Assembly: GCA_028715885.1 (NCBI GenBank)
Contig: JAQUQX010000018.1
Span: 1-32,752 of the forward strand
Direction: 5' to 3'
From: Candidatus Methanoperedens sp.
GTDB taxonomy: Archaea > Halobacteriota > Methanosarcinia > Methanosarcinales > Methanoperedenaceae
DNA length: 32,752 bases
Shown here: in pieces, positions 8,863 through 16,280 of the stretch
Numbering within the stretch: the first letter of the stretch is position 1
Layout: every line of letters starts with the position of its first letter
Notes under the pieces: generated by a model
The model's input: only the letters and a program-made list of their open reading frames with translations
Databases searched by the model: none
Told to the model about the DNA's origin: nothing
Position numbers and translations under genes: made by a program

Positions 8863-9219
8863 TCATTTTTTTGAAAAAATAGCATTGTTCCACTGGTATG
8901 CTAAAAAAGCCATCACAAATGTGGTGATTGGCAGTGTTAAGGCATAAAGTAGCTGGGCACCCCGCGAAAACGAAATTAAAATATTTATGAACCCATACTC
9001 AAAAAATTCTAAAATTGTGTGGAGAAAAACAAAAAAGCACATAATAAATACGAAAACAAAGTTATTGCGCAAAAAATTTTTGGTAAGAAAGATTTTCGCT
9101 CTGAGTAAATCATCAGGCATATTTTTAAACGATATAAATGCTTTTATGGCATAATAGAAACCAAAAATTGAAAAAAAGGCTGCGATCTCAAATATAAGTT
9201 CAACTAGTACCAAATCCAT
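8863..9219 (-). CDS. Small integral membrane protein, possible paralog of the 21899-22315 protein
   Basis: A 118-aa hydrophobic protein with three to four predicted membrane segments (about residues 3-27, 50-70, 75-90 and 92-110). I chose the ATG at 9219; a TTG at 9243 would add eight basic residues (VYKRRVK). Neither has a strong ribosome binding site. The family is not recognised. The C-terminal half resembles the protein at 21899-22315: an FLxxxxL segment before the second helix, a Phe/Glu turn between helices, and a final AY..NN.I..K ending. The gene is isolated and low in GC, converging with the Lys-rich gene. Confidence 0.55.
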   Translation of the reverse strand: MDLVLVELIFEIAAFFSIFGFYYAIKAFISFKNMPDDLLRAKIFLTKNFLRNNFVFVFIMCFFVFLHTILEFFEYGFINILISFSRGAQLLYALTLPITTFVMAFLAYQWNNAIFSKK

Positions 9220-9355
9220 TTTTACACGACGCTTATAAACCAATTTGGAACTTCCATGACTTATAGTTTCTGGTTTTTTTCAATATATAATTGTTTTAAG
9301 CATAAAAAATCCGGTAGTATTCCACGCCTTTTGCATACGAATGATTCTTTTTTTA

Positions 9356-10639
9356 TCATTTAGGCTTATAATATTCCCATTTCTCAAGCGCCTGCCGTAA
9401 TTCCCTGTTCTTCGCTGCGTACTCGCCAAGGTCAACCCCTTCCATTGTTGCTTCTATAGCCTGCATCACTGCCTTTGCGCCTGCGCGCGTTCCCTTGGGA
9501 TGCCCGTGTATGCCTCCGCTCACAAGCAGCGTGCAATCATTCCCGAGGATACCCATCACCGACGGTATTAAGCCCGGGTGAAGACCGCCTGAAGAAACAG
9601 GAAGCGCGGGTTTTATCGAACCCCATTCCTGAGGCATGGGCGCTGTTATACTGGATTCCCGGAGCACGCTTGCGATTTGAAGCACATCCTTTTTACTCCC
9701 CACCAATTTCCCTATCGCAGTGCCGGAATGAATTTCATCCACGCCTATCAATCGCATGAGTTTTGCTATGAAATACATCGTAATCCCGTGCTTTGGATTC
9801 CTGTCAAACGCTGCATGCATGGCGCGGTGGGCATGTATCGCCAGACCAAGGTCGCCGCATTCTTCGCGCAGCGTTTGGACAGCCGCAGTCCCGCAGGTTA
9901 CAACATCTATCATGGCAAACCGAAAGCCGGAATCGTGAACCAATTTCGCCCTGCGTATCATTTCTTTTGTTTCACCGGTGATATTCAGCAGGGCGTCCTT
10001 CTCTTCGCCTGTTTGCTTCTGCGCTTTATCTCTCAATGTTGCCATTCGCTCTACGCGCTCCTCGAAGCGATTAAAAGAAGTGGATGTCAGGTTTTCATCG
10101 TCTTTTACAAGGTCAAACCCGCCCATCCATGTTTCGTATGCAACCTCTGCGTGTTCAGCCGCGCTGAAACCTATTTTCGGTTTGGGCACTGCGCCTGTCA
10201 GGGGTCTTTCTTTTACCTTTAATAGCGACCTGATTCCTGAAATACCGTGATGCGGTCCTTTGAAGGAGCTGATATACTTTGCAGGAAGGGAGGCATCCAT
10301 TAATCTTAAGTTCCGCAAAGCTTTCATGCCAAAAATATTGCCTGCTATGCCGCTCAGCAACTGCGGCGCATTTCCGGGCTCCCACAGGTCGAGCGGATAA
10401 GCCACTTTTACGTATTTGCCTTTTAATTCAAAGGCGCGCGCCTTAATCTTAGCCACTCTTGCGGGCAATTCGTGAAGCGTTGTCCATGTGCCTGCAGAAC
10501 TTTCAGAGGCGATTCTCCCGATGGCTTCTTTTGCGCTGATTCCTTTTGCAGGTTCAAAATAGTAAAGGCATATCAGGTCGTCTTTTGCCGGTGTGTAGTT
10601 AAAATCAACGAATTCATCGTACCAGTCAATTTTGGACAT
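9356..10639 (-). CDS. rbcL: Ribulose-1,5-bisphosphate carboxylase, archaeal form III
   Basis: A 427-aa RuBisCO large subunit. Catalytic positions are intact: K153 in VPKPKIGF, the carbamylated lysine K179 with D181/E182 in GGFDLVKDDEN, HRAMHA with His and Arg, the loop-6 lysine in GTAIGKLVG, and phosphate-binding SSGGLHPG and VSGGIHGHPKGT. These features and the absence of a small-subunit gene point to form III, which carboxylates RuBP made from AMP via R15P rather than in a Calvin cycle. TGTGATC just before the ATG resembles the ribosome binding site. It is transcribed away from the DUF3368/UPF0175 pair with a 4-nt gap, so read-through from that pair is possible. Confidence 0.95.
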   Translation of the reverse strand: MSKIDWYDEFVDFNYTPAKDDLICLYYFEPAKGISAKEAIGRIASESSAGTWTTLHELPARVAKIKARAFELKGKYVKVAYPLDLWEPGNAPQLLSGIAGNIFGMKALRNLRLMDASLPAKYISSFKGPHHGISGIRSLLKVKERPLTGAVPKPKIGFSAAEHAEVAYETWMGGFDLVKDDENLTSTSFNRFEERVERMATLRDKAQKQTGEEKDALLNITGETKEMIRRAKLVHDSGFRFAMIDVVTCGTAAVQTLREECGDLGLAIHAHRAMHAAFDRNPKHGITMYFIAKLMRLIGVDEIHSGTAIGKLVGSKKDVLQIASVLRESSITAPMPQEWGSIKPALPVSSGGLHPGLIPSVMGILGNDCTLLVSGGIHGHPKGTRAGAKAVMQAIEATMEGVDLGEYAAKNRELRQALEKWEYYKPK

Positions 10640-10643
10640 TTGA

Positions 10644-11168
10644 TCACATCTTCAAATTTTTGAATTTTTTTATTTTTTCCATAGCCTCTTCTATAATACC
10701 CGGCTCTATCCAAAAAACCTGCGGGTTATCTCCGAATTTCAAAAGAATACCTAAAGCCTCTCCTTCATTAATTAACCCTGCCTTCAATGCATCAAACAAA
10801 ACCCCTATGCTGCCCTTAACCCTGAGTCCTTCCCTTTTAGCAGCATTTCTTCCTTCTCTTTCATTCATGAGTATAAGCTGGGCGCCCGTCTCCAAAGCAA
10901 GCTGAATCGAATCCGCCTCGCCTCTATGGATGAGGTATTTTTCAACCAGGTGCTGAGAAGATGATTTCGGATTTTTGACATGAATACTCCTGCCAATGTA
11001 ATTTTGAACAACTCCAGCGTCCTCTTTTTCAAGAAGATTTCCTTCCACAACCACCTCTCTGTAAACCTCATTTGTGATTAAAATTTCCTTATACAGGGAG
11101 AAGAGAATTTCAATCTGACCTACTTTAGCAAGGTGAATTAGAGGCGTTGAATCGCTCACTACAATCAT
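10644..11168 (-). CDS. DUF3368 PIN-like toxin
   Basis: A 174-aa protein with the DUF3368/PIN-like layout: the N-terminal SDSTPLIHLAKVG (D6), the middle GEADSIQLALE (E84, D86), and the motif LILMNEREGRNAAKREGL near 98-115, followed by KGSIGVL. PIN proteins are Mg-dependent RNases, and DUF3368 proteins are typically paired with UPF0175 antitoxins. It overlaps the upstream UPF0175/RHH gene by 4 nt. In many DUF3368 proteins the position before EREGR is Asp; here it is N102, which might lower metal binding. It is probably a toxin, or a weakened one. The target is unknown. Confidence 0.8.
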   Translation of the reverse strand: MIVVSDSTPLIHLAKVGQIEILFSLYKEILITNEVYREVVVEGNLLEKEDAGVVQNYIGRSIHVKNPKSSSQHLVEKYLIHRGEADSIQLALETGAQLILMNEREGRNAAKREGLRVKGSIGVLFDALKAGLINEGEALGILLKFGDNPQVFWIEPGIIEEAMEKIKKFKNLKM

Positions 11169-11470
11169 GCAGTGTCCTCAATAAGTTCCTCTTTGCCGTA
11201 GCGGATATATACACCTCTTTTTCCAAACTCATCCAGAGTCTCCCTCAGGGTAAGTTCCATGAGGTCTGCAGCCTGCCGGATGGTTATTTTCCCTTTTGTG
11301 TAAAGTTCAGCAGCCCTATCTACAGATTCCTTCCTGCCATACTCTTTAAGAACCTTCCTTATGCCATCCCTTATTACCTCGGACAGGTTGGAGTAATGCC
11401 TGCCTATAAGGTATTTTTCCACATCCTTTTCAAGTTCAATTGGAAGGGTTATGGTTTTTTTGATGTACAT
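11165..11470 (-). CDS. Antitoxin: ribbon-helix-helix plus UPF0175 domain
   Basis: A 101-aa protein. Residues 1-45 look like a ribbon-helix-helix DNA-binding domain (MYIKKTITLPIELEKDVEKY, then YSNLSEVIRDGIRKVLKEYG). Residues about 50-95 match UPF0175: DRAAELYTKGKITIRQAADLM, then FGKRGVYIRYG. UPF0175 proteins are antitoxins of DUF3368 toxins, and this one overlaps that toxin gene by 4 nt. AGAGGT lies 8 nt before the ATG. The start sits beside an 8+8 bp palindrome (11475-11495) that overlaps both the probable TATA and the ribosome binding site, which fits autoregulation by the RHH domain. Confidence 0.82.
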   Translation of the reverse strand: MYIKKTITLPIELEKDVEKYLIGRHYSNLSEVIRDGIRKVLKEYGRKESVDRAAELYTKGKITIRQAADLMELTLRETLDEFGKRGVYIRYGKEELIEDTA

Positions 11471-11474
11471 CTTT

Positions 11475-11495
11475 TATACCTCTTTATGAGGTATA
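11475..11495 (-). promoter_or_regulatory. Palindromic operator overlapping TA promoter and ribosome binding site
   Basis: The perfect inverted repeat TATACCTC-TTTAT-GAGGTATA lies 5 nt upstream of the antitoxin ATG (minus strand). One arm contains the AGAGGTA ribosome binding site and the other AT-rich flank could be the TATA box. This is the expected layout of a conditional-cooperativity toxin-antitoxin operator, but it would also form an RNA hairpin hiding the ribosome binding site. Confidence 0.6.
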
Positions 11496-11611
11496 TGGAA
11501 TTCGATATATATTATGACTTCGCTGACCAGTCGAGGCAAATGGTCCTTAATCGGATAAAGCATTTTTAGGCGCCACATATTTATTACTTTACAAATATTT
11601 AATCTCGGCGG

Positions 11612-12172
11612 CTAAACAAATACTTTTCCGACAATATTTTTTTTCTTTACGCACGAATCCACATAAAATATAATTGTTTCTGGATTAATCTCTTTTCCAA
11701 CATAATTTTCTTTGAGATATATTCCTAGTGTTTCATAAAAAGAAAGAGAAGCCTTATTTTGTAGTGTAACTTCTCTTTTTAAATTCCCATATGTGTATTT
11801 ACCAATCTCGCTATAGTTTCCGATAGTTGCGTCCCCTTTACGCAGTACTAATATTGTATCGTCTGAAATCTCGTTTTTGTCAGCATCTTTGAGCGTCAGT
11901 TTTATTCTATTCACATTTATTCGTTGATCCGTTGAAATTGGTTTAAGTGTAATTATTGCGTTTATTCCGAAACACTTAGAATTTGTCTTAACATAATCAC
12001 CGTCATCCTTGGTCAGAATATCGTCTCTACAATCCCATTCTTTAGGTTTTCCAATATTTTTCACGTCTATCTCGATTATGTCACCTTGATTTATTCCCTC
12101 TGTTACTCTTAGCTCTTCAGGAATAGTTATTCTGAAATTCTTATCCGTCACAATTATTGTGGTTTTTGTCAT
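11612..12172 (-). CDS. AbrB/SpoVT-like N-terminal domain protein of unknown function
   Basis: A 186-aa protein. Residues about 8-40 fit a swapped-hairpin AbrB DNA-binding fold (FRITIPEELRVTEGINQGDIIEI). The remaining ~145 residues are polar and beta-rich with three scattered Cys (near DCRDD, SKCFG and DSCVK) and match nothing I recognise. Local GC content is lower than in the flanking metabolic genes, suggesting acquisition. It is divergent from a damaged transglutaminase-like gene, and the gap contains nested palindromes that such a protein could bind. An antitoxin role is possible, but no partner toxin is visible. Confidence 0.6.
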   Translation of the reverse strand: MTKTTIIVTDKNFRITIPEELRVTEGINQGDIIEIDVKNIGKPKEWDCRDDILTKDDGDYVKTNSKCFGINAIITLKPISTDQRINVNRIKLTLKDADKNEISDDTILVLRKGDATIGNYSEIGKYTYGNLKREVTLQNKASLSFYETLGIYLKENYVGKEINPETIIFYVDSCVKKKNIVGKVFV

Positions 12173-12180
12173 TTATCTTA

Positions 12181-12253
12181 TTATAACCATCACTATATTT
12201 ATAGTTATTGGTTGTATTGGTTGGTTATATAGGTTTTATAACCAATAACTATA
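12181..12253. promoter_or_regulatory. Nested inverted repeats between divergent genes
   Basis: A perfect 14-bp inverted repeat (TATAGTTATTGGTT at 12200-12213; AACCAATAACTATA at 12240-12253) encloses a second one (TTGGTTATA at 12221-12229; TATAACCAA at 12237-12245). A further TTATAACCA copy stands at 12181-12189, next to the AbrB-like gene start. Such a set of repeated half-sites looks like an operator array controlling both directions, and the elements also carry TATA-like sequence. Confidence 0.65.
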
Positions 12254-12284
12254 TAATGGGTAACAGCAATACAATAAAATGTGA

Positions 12285-12872
12285 GGTCAAACCGATGAAA
12301 ACAAAGAATTATGTCAGGTATTAGAAGAGAGGAACATTCAAATTAGCAAGGAAGTTGTTGAGGAATACCATCAAACTCATAGTTATTACGGAGAGGATAT
12401 TTTTGTGTGTGGGGATATGGCGAATGATGTCTGGAATATGTTAAAAACCAAAGGAATTAATGCAAAAATTCAAATTGGTAATGTCGATAAAGATAATGCA
12501 ACGCTATTTGAATCTAATCATGCATGGGTTTTAGCAGAAATATCCGCAGATAAATGGTTAGCTTTAGAAACAACAGGAGGATATTTAGTTTCCTTCGAAG
12601 ATAATCCCCGTTATTATAGAGGATGGTATTTTTATACTCCCAAACAATTTAAGAAATATCTACAACTTTTAACACAATATAATGATCTGCTATCTAAATA
12701 TAATGATGCACAAACACAATGTGATCAATTACTATCACAATATAATCAAGCAGATAATATAAAAAAAGGTGGCTTGGTTTTTGACTTGAGTAGGGAGTTA
12801 GTTGAATGTAATCAAAGACTCAAAGATTTAAGGGAAGTAATATCAAAAATGACGGCATTATTAACGTATTAA
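12285..12872 (+). pseudogene. 5'-damaged transglutaminase-like (Cys-His protease fold) gene
   Basis: The open frame runs from just after a TGA at 12282-12284 to a TAA at 12870-12872, but contains no ATG, GTG or TTG before a GTG at 12405. The 40 codons before that GTG read as good protein (ELCQVLEERNIQISKEVVEEY), so the true gene began upstream. The core resembles archaeal transglutaminase-like proteins: Cys in VCGDMANDVW (codon at 12408), His in ESNHAWVL (12519) and a following LALETTGGY, then a YYRGWYF segment and a coiled coil with YNDLLSKYNDAQ-type repeats. Such proteins normally have a signal or membrane anchor, absent here. A 22-codon ORF from an ATG at 12256 ends in another frame at 12321, consistent with a frameshift. 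If translated from the GTG it would lose its N-terminus. Confidence 0.65.
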
Positions 12873-13069
12873 ATAAAAAATCATCGAACTAAATAATAAT
12901 TTAAAAACTATTTACTAAATAAATCGATGTATTTTCTTAACCAAAAAAGATAAAAATCTATAAGCCTTATTTTTAATAGGGTTTTAGGTTAATCCTTTAA
13001 GATATATTGCACATTAGGACAACCCCCACCACAAACCGAAACCCTCCCACTTTTCCGAAACTCACCCCT

Positions 13070-14038
13070 TCACGAAACCTCTATCCGTCGCCCTCGCTCC
13101 TGCAAAAGGTCAATAAAATCGTCTTTATCATCTAACTTTTTCAATTCCTTCTCTTCCACAAGCACGGTTTTTTCAATATTCCGTGTCCTGCTTGCCCCGT
13201 TTACTATCAGGACAGACTGTGTGAGAGTGACCTCGGATATGCTGCTCATGAGATGCGCCTTTTTTACCATGGTTTTTGTATATTCGCCCACGCCAGTCAG
13301 TATCGTGGTTTCATCACGGCGGTTTGAAGACTGGGATACCGCATCAAACGGAGCCTGTGAAATGGGCATTACATCGAATCCCATATTTTTCAGGCACGAG
13401 AAAACATTTGAATTTTCTTTTGTCACATTTTCCTGTTTCTGCTGCTCCTTCATATGAAGTTTTTCAAACAGGTCAACTGCTACTGTAAATCCCCTGTCCA
13501 GTATTTCTTCAAGCCGAAGCGCCACATCGACGCTCGCTGCCATCTCGCCTTCTTCGTACTTGCTTATTGTCCTTCTGGAAACCCCAAGCAGAGATGCAAG
13601 CGCGCCCAGGGATATGTTTTTCCCGGTGCGTTCCTGTTTTAAGATATTCCCGTCGAGATTGACATACAAACCGCCATGCTCGGCATAAATCAAAGGCGGT
13701 TTATCCTCTATGAAATAATCCTGCATTGTGCTTATATCAAAAGCCGGAACCCCATACCTGAAATAGACAACGCCTGTTTCCAGTGAGTGGTCACGGGTTT
13801 TTTCACCTATGACTACCGGGTATCCGTGTAAATGTTTTGAAAGGAACTGCATTTCTCCTGTGGTTTCCTCATTCAAACCGTCAATGTTGGAGATTACTTT
13901 AATCAGGAGCAGTACGTTGTCCCGCCGCGCGGCAAGGTCAAAACTTCTCGGGCGGGTATCGCAGCGGTCGGAAATTAGAAAACCAGCCTTGCTCAATATG
14001 GCAATAGCCCGGTTGATAAGCAATTCCTTGTTCATCAA
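13070..14038 (-). CDS. Archaeal XRE-type HTH transcriptional regulator with degenerate nuclease-like N-domain
   Basis: A 322-aa protein of a conserved archaeal regulator family. The HTH is at 141-165 (ISLGALASLLGVSRRTISKY). The N-terminal ~110 residues resemble a PD-(D/E)xK nuclease fold: RSFDLAARR (D34), then LLLIKVISN, where the expected ExK reads IK, so the domain is probably inactive. The C-terminal ~120 residues form a second alpha/beta domain (FDVMPISQAPFDAV, then a final ERGRRIEVS). Two Met codons open it (14038 and 14035). A TATA box about 26 nt upstream suggests a leaderless transcript. Its regulon is unknown. Confidence 0.75.
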   Translation of the reverse strand: MMNKELLINRAIAILSKAGFLISDRCDTRPRSFDLAARRDNVLLLIKVISNIDGLNEETTGEMQFLSKHLHGYPVVIGEKTRDHSLETGVVYFRYGVPAFDISTMQDYFIEDKPPLIYAEHGGLYVNLDGNILKQERTGKNISLGALASLLGVSRRTISKYEEGEMAASVDVALRLEEILDRGFTVAVDLFEKLHMKEQQKQENVTKENSNVFSCLKNMGFDVMPISQAPFDAVSQSSNRRDETTILTGVGEYTKTMVKKAHLMSSISEVTLTQSVLIVNGASRTRNIEKTVLVEEKELKKLDDKDDFIDLLQERGRRIEVS

Positions 14039-14057
14039 ATTTTGATTGTTTCTACGT

Positions 14058-14067
14058 CTATATAAAA
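14058..14067 (-). promoter_or_regulatory. TATA box of the XRE-type regulator
   Basis: On the minus strand TTTTATATAG is centred about 26 nt before the ATG at 14038, and there is no Shine-Dalgarno between, so transcription likely begins at or next to the start codon. Confidence 0.5.
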
Positions 14068-14148
14068 GGTTTGATGAATCCGGATATACTTCTCATGCGG
14101 GTCATCATATTGCCAAGATTTATTATACCCGGAACATAGTGTGAACTT

Positions 14149-15477
14149 ATGATTATAGGTCTCGACGACACGGATTCAAAAGAAGGCATGTGCACTACCT
14201 ACTTGGCAGCCGTGCTTATCGGGAAGCTCGAAAAATACGGCACGATAAAAGAATATCCGCTTTTAATCCGCCTGAACCCGAACATAATTTACAAAACCCG
14301 TGGCAATGCGGCATTAGCCATCCAGCTTTTACTCAGGGACAGAAAAGATGCTGAAAAAGCCAAAAAACTGGTCATTGAAACCGTGGAAGAAATGGCGGTA
14401 TTTTCGGCTGAAAACACCAATCCTGGAATCGTTTTTATTGAGGAGGCGCCGGAAAAGATGCGAAACGAACTCGCCCGGTTCTCCATGCGCGCCGTGAAGG
14501 ACGTGCTGGAAATCCATGAGGCGAAGGAACTGCTGCTGCGCCATGGAATAAGCCATCGGGGGTTTAAGAACGAAAGGGGTCTCATCGGCGCACTTGCAGC
14601 CGCAGGTTTTGCGCTTTGCGGTCTTCCTGATTATTCATACGAGCTGATTGCATACAGGGAAAAAAACAGGTGGGGCACGCTTCGGGAAATAGACGAGGGC
14701 TCGGTATGGGCTGCCGACGCTGCCACGCATCCGGATACATGGGACACCGTGGATTACGAAAACAAGCGTATCGTCTTTGCCCCGCACTCGCCCGACCCGA
14801 TTCTTTTTGGCATCCGGGGAAACTGCGAAACAGCGGTGAGGGATGCGTTTTCGATGATAAAAAGCGAGCCTGTCGAGAGATACGTTGTTTATAAAACGAA
14901 CCAGAATACGGATATGCACCTGATTAATGCAAAAATTAGCGAAGTTCAAAATGACCGCTCATACATTCTTGATGGAAAGGTCAGTGGGCTTCCGAAAACG
15001 ATAGAAGGCGGTCATGTTATTTTCTCAATTTCAGAAAATGGCGCCGCCCTTGAATGCGCCGCCTTTGAGCCCACGAAAGGTTTCCGCAACGTAGTCAGGC
15101 AGCTTCGCATCGGTGATGACGTAACGGTCTATGGAAGCGTAAAAGACAGGACATTGAATGTTGAGAAAATCTATATTAAGGCTCTGAACCTGCACGAATA
15201 CCGAAATCCCATGTGTTGCGGCAAACGGATGAAATCCATGGGTAAAGGGCAGGGCTACAGGTGTGAAAAATGCGGTGCAGTGAACAAAGAAAAGGTAATT
15301 GAGACGCTAAAGAGAAACATATCACCGGGATTCTATGAAGTCCCGCCCAGCGCACGAAGGCACCTTGCAAAACCTCTCGTCAGAGGTCACACGATAGGGG
15401 CGGTATCCTCTTGTGCTCATTTGCATGGAGAAGCGCAACCAGCCTGTCAACATGGGCAGGGGAAAATACTTTCCTGA
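14149..15477 (+). CDS. tiaS: tRNA(Ile2) 2-agmatinylcytidine synthetase
   Basis: A 442-aa protein that opens MIIGLDDTDSKEGMCTTYLA, the signature of TiaS. It has the THGNAA-equivalent TRGNAALA, a central domain, an OB-type segment, and a C-terminal zinc ribbon (MCCGKR and YRCEKCG). TiaS attaches agmatine to C34 of the CAU-anticodon tRNA-Ile so that it reads AUA. A TATA-like TTTATTATA is centred about 26 nt before the ATG. The 3' end is odd: the frame continues about 33 codons past the expected tail (after PPSARRHLAKPLVRG) and overlaps nadE antisense by 98 bp. The last residues are low-complexity Cys/His/Gln-rich and probably not native to the family. Confidence 0.93.
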   Translation: MIIGLDDTDSKEGMCTTYLAAVLIGKLEKYGTIKEYPLLIRLNPNIIYKTRGNAALAIQLLLRDRKDAEKAKKLVIETVEEMAVFSAENTNPGIVFIEEAPEKMRNELARFSMRAVKDVLEIHEAKELLLRHGISHRGFKNERGLIGALAAAGFALCGLPDYSYELIAYREKNRWGTLREIDEGSVWAADAATHPDTWDTVDYENKRIVFAPHSPDPILFGIRGNCETAVRDAFSMIKSEPVERYVVYKTNQNTDMHLINAKISEVQNDRSYILDGKVSGLPKTIEGGHVIFSISENGAALECAAFEPTKGFRNVVRQLRIGDDVTVYGSVKDRTLNVEKIYIKALNLHEYRNPMCCGKRMKSMGKGQGYRCEKCGAVNKEKVIETLKRNISPGFYEVPPSARRHLAKPLVRGHTIGAVSSCAHLHGEAQPACQHGQGKILS

Positions 15478-16150
15478 CAGCGGAAAGTTCCTTTTTTTCA
15501 TCCACCAGCATGGCGAGTATTTTGTCTGCTGTTTCATATGGCACCCCAAGCTCTCCTTCATCGGTCTGCCCTTTCCATAAGCCTGCCGTGGGTGTTTTAT
15601 CAATAATTCCTGCCGGTATTCCCATGTACCGGGCAAGCCCGCGCACCTGTGTTTTATAAAGACCGCCTATTGGTTCGATATCCACGCCCCCGTCCCCGTA
15701 TTTTGTGAAATACCCCAGCAGCAGTTCTGTTCTGTTCCCCGTACCTACGACCATGCGGTGCATGAGGTTTGCGTGATAATATAGTATGCACATGCGGGTG
15801 CGCGCTTTCAAATTTCCCTTTGCCGGAAGCGCAGTTTTATCAAAATCCGGTATGGCTTTTGAAAAAGACCGTATAACAGGGGATATCTCAATGACCTTAT
15901 GCCCGATGCCGAGAATTTTTACGACTTCCTGCGCATCTTCGATATCCTCATCTGTTGTGATGCCTTTTTCAGGCAGCAGCAGCCCCAGAACATTCTCAGA
16001 GCCGAGCGCCTCGACAGCGAGATAGGCGGTCAGCGTTGAATCTATGCCTCCGCTTAAACCGATGACAGCACCGCTTGCACCTGATTCCTGCACTTTAGAG
16101 CTTATGAAGGCGACGATTTTGTCTTTAATGGATGGATAATTAATAGTCAT
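15380..16150 (-). CDS. nadE: NH3-dependent NAD+ synthetase
   Basis: A 256-aa protein of normal length for the ammonia-dependent enzyme. The PP-loop GLSGGIDS is at 31-38; further family blocks are LLLPEKGITTDEDIEDA, GTGNRTELLLGYFTKYGDGG and GLYKTQVRGLARYMGIP. It adenylates nicotinic acid adenine dinucleotide and amidates it to NAD+. It lacks the N-terminal glutaminase domain, as usual in archaea. The 3' end overlaps the tiaS 3' end by 98 bp on the opposite strand. A minus-strand TATA box at 16173-16182 lies about 27 nt before the ATG, so the transcript is probably leaderless. Confidence 0.95.
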   Translation of the reverse strand: MTINYPSIKDKIVAFISSKVQESGASGAVIGLSGGIDSTLTAYLAVEALGSENVLGLLLPEKGITTDEDIEDAQEVVKILGIGHKVIEISPVIRSFSKAIPDFDKTALPAKGNLKARTRMCILYYHANLMHRMVVGTGNRTELLLGYFTKYGDGGVDIEPIGGLYKTQVRGLARYMGIPAGIIDKTPTAGLWKGQTDEGELGVPYETADKILAMLVDEKKELSAVRKVFSPAHVDRLVALLHANEHKRIPPLSCDL

Positions 16151-16172
16151 CCGGTTTTAATTGGGTTATTTC

Positions 16173-16182
16173 TTATTAAAAT
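16173..16182 (-). promoter_or_regulatory. TATA box of nadE
   Basis: On the minus strand ATTTTAATAA is centred about 27 nt before the nadE ATG. No ribosome binding site is evident between them. Confidence 0.45.
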
Positions 16183-16207
16183 ATTACTTTCACCCCGCTC
16201 TGATAAG

Positions 16208-16215
16208 CTTTATAT
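16208..16215 (+). promoter_or_regulatory. TATA box candidate for the RPA operon
   Basis: CTTTATAT at 16208-16215 predicts transcription starting near 16240 and a leader of about 40 nt with a GAGG ribosome binding site. A second TATA-like element, GGTATAATC at 16229-16237, is an alternative. Confidence 0.4.
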
Positions 16216-16280
16216 CCTCTCAGGATAAGGTATAATCTGCCTCTCAAACAAAAAATCAAACAAGAGGCTTGAGGAAATAT

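Noticed and set aside
10644-11470. VapBC pair
   Set aside because: The toxin has the DUF3368 pattern and the antitoxin the UPF0175 pattern, so the more specific pair name fits better than generic VapBC.
12405-12872. A complete 155-aa gene starting at GTG 12405
   Set aside because: Forty codons upstream in the same frame read as good protein sequence, and this start would leave the catalytic Cys as the second residue, so I treat the locus as 5'-damaged.
15322-15636. Minus-strand 104-aa frame over the tiaS-nadE junction
   Set aside because: It lies within nadE in another frame and has no family features.
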